Assembly: GCF_949628265.1 (NCBI RefSeq)
Contig: NC_088789.1
Span: 7,432,886-7,496,885 of the forward strand
Origin: Cloeon dipterum
Taxonomy: Eukaryota; Arthropoda; Insecta; Ephemeroptera; Baetidae
DNA length: 64,000 nucleotides
Direction of reading: 5' to 3'
The stretch's first letter is position 1; each line of letters opens with the position of its first letter. The position numbers were made by a program, and so were the translations under genes. Shown one piece after another: positions 54,561-64,000 of this stretch. The notes beneath the pieces were generated by a model that was not told where the DNA came from, did no database searches, and was given only the letters and a program-made list of their open reading frames with translations.

Positions 54561-55908
54561 TTAAGACTGTAAAGATTACACAATAAATAATCACAATAAA
54601 ATCTCAAAGGAAAGTCATTAAATAAACAATTAATATACGCATTATAATGCGAGTCGAGAACAACAATTATTATCACAGTGAATAATATTCTTACCCCGGT
54701 AAAGTCTTCGGGTCTAACAATTACAGTAAGGTAATTTACTTCTCGCTTTTGCGGCTCCTGGCCAGGGAGCGTGAGAGTAGCACATGACCGGTTGCGACTA
54801 AGGGTGAGCGGTCAGTGAAGGTGGAAGGTATAGTAAGGCGCTTATCATTCAGAAATTGTCCCCCAACGATCTCTTGCTCCCTTAATTTGTCAATACAGAG
54901 CCCGCTGCCATAAAAATTCCAATAATATTACCCATTTTGGTTATTTTATGCTAATTTATTTATGAGTGGCGAGAGTTATAAATACTCAGAAAGGAAATCT
55001 CCAGCCTTTTCATTCCTCTTGAAATTCGATGAAGCTACTCTGTGTATATACCCATTGCAAACTTATTATTAATAAATATTGAATCTATATATAATATATA
55101 TAAGGGTCCTAAGTGAACAAAAAATTATCAAATTCAAAACATTGTACTTATTTAATTATCCTTTTCGAGTGAATGATGAAACTAAAATTTGATATTATTT
55201 ATTTAGACCAGAGAGAGGTTTCAAAACAAAATCGTGATTTTCCCATCAATATTACTTTAACTATATAGAATAACGAAATGATTTGTGTTATATAATCCTT
55301 ATTGAGAAAGATGTTTGTTTTATTTAGAATTTTCAGCGAGAGGGCATGAGCGTTGAATTTTTTGTTGCGTTGTCAGGGTGTCCCTGGGTGAATATCTTAT
55401 AGCCTTTTGGGTCTTATTCTTTTGCTGTGTCCGTCAAATATGTTGCGTTTTTGGTACCAATACTCTGCGACCTGGCTTAATAACGACCATACACACAATG
55501 GGCTGAGTTGCAGCCACGATGCAACGTCAAAGTTTTGTACACACATGCACTTTCGGAGGTATGATCGGTATTGTGAAGGTAGTTTTGACCCTACCTGTGC
55601 CACGGTGTCCACAATTGTTAAAAATTAACACACCCATATTTTTTGCATAGTGTATTGATCTTTTTCCCCTGTCTCAGCGAAATGACAATCAAACTTGCCC
55701 TGCTTTGCCTCTCAAGCAAACAAAGAACTAAGTTTAGAAATTGAATAGAGGACCTTCGCAACCGAGAGCAACCCCTGCAGGCAAAAGCATCCTTCTCACC
55801 GGTGGCAACACCACACGATTTCTCAACCAATGAGCTTGCGCAAAATGTGCGCAGGCAAAGTGATGTTGTTCTGTGCGCGCCTCACACGCAGAGAGAATCG
55901 GACTGCAG

Positions 55909-55909
<1 letters not shown>

Positions 55910-55958
<49 letters not shown>
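55910..55958. repeat. (CT)n microsatellite
   Basis: About 49 bases of uninterrupted TC dinucleotides within a CpG-rich island upstream of otd. The complementary GAGA run could bind GAGA-type factors (inference). Confidence 0.95.
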
Positions 55959-55961
<3 letters not shown>

Positions 55962-57039
55962 GGCCTCCATCAAATGCGCCCTGTACCACGAGCGAGCACA
56001 ACAACACTGCCACGCAGGGCGAAATATCGAGTGTATATCCACGGCAGAGTGCGCGCGCGATATGCGATATCAATTCCGCACTGGTGAGCGCTCGAGATGG
56101 CGGAATGAGTAGCTTTCAATACACGGCGAGAGCAGTGTCGACTGAAATATACGTTCAGAACGTGCTGCGCGCCAGATGGTACCTTTCCCAGCGAGGTCCA
56201 TTCACAAAACGTACATGCAGCACGAGCGACGAACAGGAAAAAACTTTTCCGAGCTCTCTCTCTCTCATCTCGTCTTTTTAAATCAAGTGCGAACGGCAGA
56301 CACTTGTTTCGTACATAGCTGGAAAGTGCACTAAGCGATTCAATGAACAGATTCGCGCGCTTTGTGCTTGAATTTATGACTCGCTGTTGGATTAGGTACG
56401 TTTGAATGAGCGGATGAGTTGATTTTACTGCGAGCAAACGTCATCAAATACACGCGTTCTCTCTATATATTTGTTTTAATATCGCTTTGTCGTTCGGTAT
56501 TTTATTTCGCTATTTTGATATGGAAAATCGTGGCGTTATGGATGGCTGTTTAGCTAATGCTTCACTCACTGCTAAAAGGCGAGAATAGAAAAGTATATAG
56601 TATCAGCGGCGCGTGTTAGAATTTGCATGAAGCCGTGCAAGGGTGAATCTTTTTAGTGCAGAAGCCCAAACTGAGAAAGTGCCTCTTTCTTTCTACAAAT
56701 CCAACTATGACTCGAGTATTAGGAACAATTGATAACAAAATATGTTATTATATCAAATCATTTCTTGACCTTGATATCCATGAAGGGTTAATGCGGCAGT
56801 TAACTAAAAGGATTGCATTTTTTTGCTCTTTTTATCCCTGTCCGAGGACCGGAGGACCGGGAAGGGCACGCACTGCACTAGCACGAATGCTGAAGCCCGG
56901 GTTCCAATAACACCGCGAACGGATGACATGGGCGCACCAGGCCGCACAGGGACCCAGCCCACTCAAGGGCCACTTGCCTCCGCACCGAGGACTGCATTGA
57001 AACGCTAGACATTCGTCCCGTGAAGCCAAATCACGCATG

Positions 57040-57175
57040 CTGGAAAGGTGCAAACCAGCAAGTAGCGATTCGGCGCCAATGCGCCTCTCAGCCCGTTGAG
57101 CAATTTGAGCATTTCGAGTCACTAAACTAACCACTTTTTGCCATCTCTGACATTGGGTATAGCCAGTATTAGATC
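57040..57175. repeat. Dispersed repeat, second copy, in a GC-rich island
   Basis: Shares GCTGGAAAGGTGC/AAACCAGC (a potential GCTGG...CCAGC hairpin), TTTGAGCATTTCGAGTCACT and TAACCACTTTTTGCCATCTC with the 48,282 copy. It is joined on the left to a compact GC-rich block (56,840-57,040) that has no match elsewhere in the window. Confidence 0.5.
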
Positions 57176-57671
57176 TCCGGACTGCTCAAATACCTCCCAT
57201 TGCTTTGACACTCCTGAGAATGCATTAACAATGCGAGCCAACGGGCTCAAATATATCACACTTTTGTCGTTAAAGTTTCACAAATTTATAATCTTTTCCC
57301 CTCTTTGGGAATGGGCAACCCCCTCTGAAAGCGAGCAACTCACGAAAACTTCGTTTCCCAAAATAATATCGCAAACAAGGCCCTCTAACACTGCCATAAT
57401 AATAAAGTGTAGAGTCAAGACCATGAAAAATTTGTGAAAACAAATATTGAAATTTCATTTTAAGAAAACAAAAAGAAAGAAATACAGAATGAAAATTATT
57501 TATTAAATTTTAATTGAGCGAAAGTCTGAATATTAAATCACAGAGAGGGCGAGTGGCGGGGTTAATAAGATCATAATTTATGCTCTTTTTATATTTTTGT
57601 ATAAATATATAGCCGGATGTTTTCAGCAGTCACACTGATTCAAAATTCTCTCAGCTTATTTCTGTCTTGGA

Positions 57672-57810
57672 GGTGACAATACTGCTGATGAGAGGCTTGC
57701 GGGGCTGAAACATCTTCTGAACAGCACGAGAATACGTAATTTATTTTTTTCTCCTCAGAATTTTAGCTGTAACTAACCTGAATTAATTTCCACGCAGAGT
57801 AGAGCCACAT
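57672..57810 (+). repeat. Hammerhead-core-like dispersed repeat, canonical core boxes
   Basis: CTGATGAG (57685-57692), 14 bases with a possible GCUU/GGGC hairpin, and GAAAC (57707-57711). CTGAACAG, TAATTTATTT and CACGCAGAG follow as in the 52,198 copy. This is the only copy with the exact CUGAUGA box. The cleavage triplet and flanking stems are not obvious by eye. Confidence 0.55.
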
Positions 57811-60800
57811 AGTTTAGTTCAATTAAAAGGTATTAAATATTCCAACCAGTCGTAGGTTTTAACAAGTCAGGGTTTTTACATTTCAAACTGTTTAAAAAGT
57901 GTCTGATATAAGTCTCCGTCACTTGGGTATATAGCAAACTTAAATATAGAATAACTGGGAAGTATGTGTTTCTGAATGCCTGATCATTTTTATTGTTCAC
58001 AATAAAGAGTTAAGTGCTAAAAAGTTAATCCTATTATTTACTGTCTCTTAATCGTTTTTTAATATTTATTTCTATTCATAGAAACTCACGGGGGCAATTT
58101 GCACAGCAAAATCATTATGTCCAAGAAATATCTAAAAAATAATGTAGAGTCCACTTCAACTTTTAGCTGCTATGTATATGTTTTGCATACACATTATCTT
58201 ATTGTTAGACCTATTATATTTTGCAGAAATTTGTCTAGTGTCGGCGACCGAGAGCAACACCTCCTATTATGGGCATAGTACAGAGCTGAGTGTGATACAG
58301 CGCAGAGAGGGCCTGTGTTTTTATTATACGGCTGGGGGATAATGAATTACTTCAAAATTCCGCGTCCCACGGGAGGAGGGCAGGAAAAGGTTTTTGCCAT
58401 AGCGGTCGGCCGGCCTGCGTTTATATTGTGTGCCTCATGCCTCCCTACGTGTTCGTGGCAGCGCGGGCAGCGGCAAATTCATCATCATCCTTTTCGCCAC
58501 ACAATCATCCACCCCACGAGACTTATCAATGGAGCCAATGCATGGTAATTGAAAACCAGCAAAGTCCCCCTAGGAGCACGCCCCTGCAACATCAACAGTA
58601 TTCCGTAACAGCAGCAGTATAAGTCAGTCGGGCGGAAAAATACATCAAAATATATCCCCAAGAGTCGTCGGCGGCGGCGGTGGTTGCCTGCCCGGAAAAA
58701 CTACAGCGCCGGCCATGCACCGAACCGACGAATAGAAAAGCTTGTACGCGACGTGTACGCTTTTCTTTGTATGTATATGGCCTTTGCGTTCGGATTGGAA
58801 AAGAGGCAGAGTCGGAGCGGGACGCGCGCGGCGACGCAACGCCGGGAAATGCTGTCGACTTGGTTGCTGGCCGGTCGATACGCTGGAAAAGAGACAACAG
58901 CTTCCGCTCGAACCAACCAACCAGCAGGCGCAATTGACCCGAAGTGCAGGGAAATTTGCGACTTTGCAACAGAACAAGGCGTTGCGATTTATAAATCAAA
59001 ATAAACTTATAATTTAGCATTTAGCGAACTGTGAATATAAACAGATATATAATATAACGAAAATATTTTAAAACAGAAAATAAAATTGGTTTTTCAGAAT
59101 GAAAATATGAGTTAAGTTTTAGGACATAAATAATTGGTTTACCGGCTTCAATTATTATAGAGATGGGAAAATTGAGTATATATTTGATTTTTAGCAACAT
59201 ATATATCTTTCCTCTATATGGATTTGTTATAAGAAGTCATAATGAGTCCGAGTTCTTGAGCCTTATATCGAAAACAAAATATTAACCGGGGACTGAAAAT
59301 TTTTCATATTGTTTAAATTTATTCCAGCCAGCAATTCTCGACAGCATGAAAAGAAAATCAAGATTTGCAAAACATATTGAGTTTTTGTCCGCTCAAGGAA
59401 AATTAAAATGTAACATACATTAAATAAAAGAGCAATCTCATTTATAGTCTGTAAAATTAAATAGAGTGGCAGCACAGCTATAGCATTATAATGCAATAAA
59501 CTACTCAACGTTATTTTGTTTTTTTCTGTGTAAACAGTTTAATGCTTTTAGATATGAAACGTGAATAGATGTATTATGAAAAAAATGGTTGATAATGGCT
59601 CTGAGAAATACATTTAAAATTTCAAATTGTACTTTCTCCTTTTCTATGAAATTCATATCAAAACCTCTATAAATTATACAGTTTCCTTGTCGTGGACAAG
59701 TGAATTCCCCATAAATTATTTTATTCATAGAATGATGTATCAAACACCAATGAAATAACATCATTGACTGAGAATCGGCTTTACTCATAAATTATTCCTC
59801 TCTATTACAGACAAATATAGAAAATATGTCGCTTAATCAGTGTTATTTCCTGATTATATTTCAAATTACACGCCAAGTGGCCGAGGGCGGTTAGAGAGGG
59901 TGCACTCATTTGCTGCATTTCACTATATATATACCATGCGTGTTTATCGTGTGTGGTAGAACGCCAGCCCATTATCACAGTCATTTCACCACATGCATCG
60001 GAGAATAGAAGTGCTCTTAAAAACTTATTAGAGTTGCGCGTATCGAATTTCGGCAGACGCTGCTATATGGGGTGATTACGGCCAGCACAATGTGTACGGC
60101 GTGTTGCAGCGCCGCCCCCTCGCCCGCCGCATGCACAGCACAGATTGCAGAGAAAGAGCTAGCTGCCTTTATTATTCATTTAGCGAGCGGGCGCGCTGCC
60201 GGGCGGGAGGAGAAAATTGATTATTTCGCGTCGGCCTTTGAACAAAAAGCTACCGAGAAGCGAAATAAGAGCAGAGAGATGCGCTCTCTTATTTCCGCGA
60301 GGCTTTCGCGTCGGTGTGTCTTTCTCTGTCGCCCCCTCTCGTCCGCCAACGCCGATTTCACAGGTTTCCTCCTCAAGAGCTCGCAGCATTACAGAATATA
60401 TAATTAACACAACGTACGCTTTCAGCAGTAAAAATAAGGAAAGGGAATTCTCATTTTTTCATTTAAATGTGTCCCCCGTTGGGAATTAGAGTGGAACGAG
60501 GGGTTTCGTCATCTTAAATGAGGCGCACATTTCTTTTTTCATTTGTAACCCTCAATGTTATCTTGTTCTTCAAAAAGGTGCTATTTTCAGTGATTACTGT
60601 TTATTCTCATCATAAAGAACAAACCATTTTATGTTCAGCGGCACGTTATCAAACAAAGATTAATATGAAAAAGGACAACAAGGCTTTCAGAAGTCTGATC
60701 AAACAGGCCGAACTCATATCACAAAGCGCCTGTATAGGGAAAAATCGCTTTTGTAATTTGATGGGCAACAAACATTTTGAAAATTAGTTCTTCTATTATG

Positions 60801-63192
60801 CAGCTTGAAAAGAGTGCATCACGCCGGTGTATTTACTCTTTGCGTCCAGCGACATATCATTTCTATAGGATTTGATAGCCCTGAAACGCGGCAGGTGAAA
60901 TGAAAACACTTCGAGGGAAGGGTGCAAATGGGGGTGCAGACTTGGCTGCTATATCCGCTTCTTAGTTATATTTGTATGACCTTCGTTTTTCTAATCTATA
61001 AAAGTGTATAGCTATTTTTGACCCAATCATTTGAAAAGAAAAACATTTTACTCTCATTCTTTGCACTCTCAGCTTGACGCTAAAAGCATGAATAAATTTC
61101 TGTACCATATTCACAAAAATAAATACATGGGTTGCTAAATATTGATCCCCTGACGCGATTTGCTTGACCCTCAAAATATCACAGGTGCAAGATATAAGAA
61201 AAGCTTTGTTGTCATACTAGTGCTAATATTTTAACCAACTGCACAGGTCATATTTCATGACGGGACCTGCAGATAGCAATTATTTAAAAAGTTATATATT
61301 ATTCCAAGAAGCTGCACATGTGTGGCGTCGAAAATGTGAGAAAAACCCACATTTTCAGCTGCGGAACGCTGGGAACCTGCACAATTAAATGAAAGGGAAA
61401 CAACCTTGTAGTAAAAATATTGAAGTTTCCTCTAAAACTAAAACGTGCAGGGATCATGCTTTTGTGTACATCAGCTAACACCAGATGTACGGGGCTAAAA
61501 CCCTTTTGCGTGGCGCGGGAGATGGGAAAAGTTTTTATGAATTGCTGCTTTAGTGTAAGGCGCTTAAAATTTTTAGGTGTAAACAACATTTCTTAAGAAC
61601 TTTGGCAAGTGTGAAAGTATTTGCACTTCTTACACAGCATTAGCCGCATTAAAAACTGCGAAACTTAAAAAATGCTATCTCTTTGCCTTTATAAAGTGCC
61701 GACCAGTGTAAGTTACAATGAGATCGGATAACTTTTTAAATTATAAAAAATACGTTTAGATATGTCGTGGTTTAATATATGATATGATTCAAAACATAAT
61801 TGAGTCAAAATAACGATCAGGAACTGCACCAACGAGGAACACAATCTGCGAGTTGCCATGTGCTATACAATAAAATAAAATTATAATTAATATACACGTC
61901 GCCCTACAAGAACTGCCCGCACAGAAGAGGAATTTTTCATGCGTCATAGATACGGTGTTTGATTGAGCTACAAACCAAAAAATACCTGCTGTTTTTAAGT
62001 AAAAGGAAACAGCCCGCGGAGTCAATTGAAAATTGTTTTAAAACTCGCGGAGACTATTTCGACTCTTAAGCTGCTTAGTTCTGTGTGTATTTTCCACGCA
62101 CATGTGAGTGTAAAATACTATTATAATATAGTTAATATTAGCGGCATGCGAAATTTCAGAGGAGAGGATGTATTTTGCTGATAATATGTGACATGATTTC
62201 AATCACCAGAAAAGTTTGAAAACCACATTAAATTATAATAAATTAACACCTCGCAACTGTTTCAAACTCACACACAGTGGCACTGTATGCGAAAATATGG
62301 ATGCGCGTTGTAATCAGAAATTGCGAGTGGCAGCAAACGCGTTAGCTCAGCCTCAAGTTTGAGGAGAGCAAACAAGGCTCGACGCGGCGCATAAATTAAA
62401 AAAGTGGCGGGCGAAAAGCAAAACACATCATCCGCATCCGCTCACCGCTGGCGGGCACGAGGAGAAATGAAAATTCCGGGCGAGCACAAATCTCAGCCTG
62501 CGGCTAATGCAAACACGCGGATTCTCGCACTTGCCGCGCGGTAAAAATAACAATTATTGCAGCAGCGTCGGCTCGGCGGCCAGCGGGTTTTATTGATTAT
62601 CGAAATGCTTGCAGAGAGAGAGAGCAAGAGGAAACCAACACGAGGCCGCACGCACACGAGCGCCGGCAGAGAGAGAATAAGAGGGTGCTAAAAAGTGCTA
62701 TCGTGTTACACACTGATTGCTGAGCAAATATGCAGCGGCTGCAGGCGGGGTGAACACACACACACATAAAAGTAAATCGTCGCCGCATGTGTACAGCCTG
62801 CAGGGCCTTATTAATTTTATTGCATTAGCTTAACACATCCGAGTGCTCTGATGGCCTTTCCGCCGCTCGAACAGTCAAGAGGGTGGTTCGGGGGTGCATA
62901 CTGATCGCGTCGGCTGGGCTGCTCTTTTCGCCACTCTGCGCTGTACAGCACCGGCTTGACTTCTCAATCGCATCAAAAACAATAGAGAGGGCGTTGGAGA
63001 AGTATGCACAACGCTCCGCATTAAGCACGTGCCGGTTGCATAAGTTACTTCATGACATTGAGAGCAGTTCTTTGTTCTTGTATGTAAATTTTCGATCCAA
63101 ATTTTTACCTGATTTTTAAATTGTAATAAAATATAGGAAAAATTTGACGCTTTTAAAATTTTAAATATGTAAATCGCTACAATTAGGTATTG

Positions 63193-63430
63193 TTAGAGAT
63201 CTCAGCTGCGTAATTTTGAGGCGGCGGCCTGGTTTCCCAGCTTCAGCCGAATTATAGCTGGGCGGCGGCTAATTGATTTTCCGGCACTTTTCGATTTTGT
63301 TCGAACTTTTGAGCATGTAGTTGGGGTAGATTATTGTAAGCCAAAACCAAGGCGGCTGACCACGTGACCCGAAATTTATTCGATTTTTCAACAAATTTAT
63401 TCGATAATATAATCGGCTAAAAATCCGGCT
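63193..63430. repeat. CACGTG foldback element, inverted copy
   Basis: Starts TTAGAGATCTCAGCTGCG, matching the inverted right end of the 34,265 copy. It carries GGCGGCGGC blocks and a GGCGGCTGACCACGTGACCC core (CACGTG at 63361-63366). The far end is diverged, so the right boundary is approximate. Confidence 0.5.
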
Positions 63431-64000
63431 TGCGCGCTTTGCTCAGATTTATAAATTTCTTTAATTAGCTCGAGCTCAAATAATATCCCGAACCAATAAC
63501 ATGTGGGCTCGACTCAGGAGCCTCATTCGAAGAAGCCCAATTAAAAAAGGACCACTTTACCCCCGCACACTGGGGTCTGTCATTATATTACAAAGCTGGA
63601 CATCCATCCCTTGACATCAATTCACACATTCTACATGGAAAGGAATGCATCACAAGAAGTCCCACACCCGAAGAGAATCGTCTACCACCGCATGAAAGTG
63701 TCAAATGTTATAGGCATTGTCCGTCACGTTTTAGTCCCTCAAATATCTCGCAGATTTTGCTCACTGTGGAATGCTATGAGCGAGGATTAAGATTTTTCGG
63801 ATTTTTCAATCCTTTGAATTGGAAAGCAAGGAAGTATTACAAAAAGTGAACTATAAGCGTGCAGAGCGTGAGAACATGAAAGCCGAACATCGTTTTCAAT
63901 TGGTGCAGTATGTACAAGATGAAATGTCATTCAGTAAAACTTAATTGATATAATGATTTTGATGCGTGTAAAACTATTCTGAAAGCAGTGCGGGCAACAG

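Larger units (their letters stand above)
53730..64000. other. Upstream region of otd, no supported gene
   Basis: Mostly AT-rich, with CpG-rich islands at about 55,740-56,250, 56,840-57,170, 58,380-58,990, 60,040-60,390 and 62,300-63,020. It includes repeats listed separately. Open frames in the islands are short, overlap on both strands and look like composition effects. The islands may be otd promoters or enhancers (inference). The likely 5'-most otd exon is somewhere here. Confidence 0.45.

Noticed and set aside
59263-59788. Two minus-strand open frames as a retroelement remnant
   Set aside because: Translations show no reverse transcriptase, integrase or gag motif. AT-rich low-information sequence.
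60862-60905. Possible fifth copy of the hammerhead-like repeat (GATAGCCCTGAAACGCGG)
   Set aside because: The CTGANGA box is absent and too little else aligns with the other copies.

Overview
This is an intron-bearing, AT-rich nuclear window with short GC-richer exons and local CpG-rich islands. The protein sequences point to an arthropod, most likely an insect or close hexapod: a rolled-type ERK, an Otx/orthodenticle gene with a K50 homeodomain, and many introns of only 50-60 bp. I cannot name the order. All gene models below were built by hand from splice signals, reading phase and remembered family motifs. Every model closes in frame from ATG to stop.

Layout, left to right. A trichoplein-like coiled-coil gene (+, 892-2720) is followed by ERK/rolled (+, 3610-11768), whose first intron is about 5.3 kb. 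A long GC-rich promoter-like stretch (about 14.6-15.6 kb) precedes a gene for an unrecognised single-pass membrane protein (+, 19116-24141). Then come AAMP, a WD40 protein (+, 27729-30244), and two tandem saccharopine dehydrogenase-like oxidoreductase genes (SCCPDH; +, 30465-32542 and 33459-37348). Convergent to these is orthodenticle/Otx (-, coding 53704 down to 38808), whose introns fill most of 39-53.7 kb. The region from 53.7 to 64 kb upstream of the otd leader exon shows no gene I can defend. It holds CpG-rich islands, repeats and one exon-like segment. It probably contains otd promoter and enhancer DNA (inference).

The genes do not form a pathway. They are housekeeping or signalling genes (ERK, AAMP, SCCPDH, trichoplein) beside a developmental regulator (otd). 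The two SCCPDH copies are a local duplication that differs by one intron.

The unusual content lies between the genes: (i) a dispersed repeat family whose conserved core looks like a hammerhead ribozyme core (four copies, one decayed); (ii) a short foldback family carrying a CACGTG palindrome next to CAGCCGCC-like blocks; (iii) a 0.68-kb element with arms of about 280 bp inside an SCCPDH intron; (iv) a phase-preserving 45-codon candidate cassette exon just before the otd homeodomain; and (v) an otd leader exon that supplies its own ATG. All of these rest on reading by eye and need RNA or comparative data.
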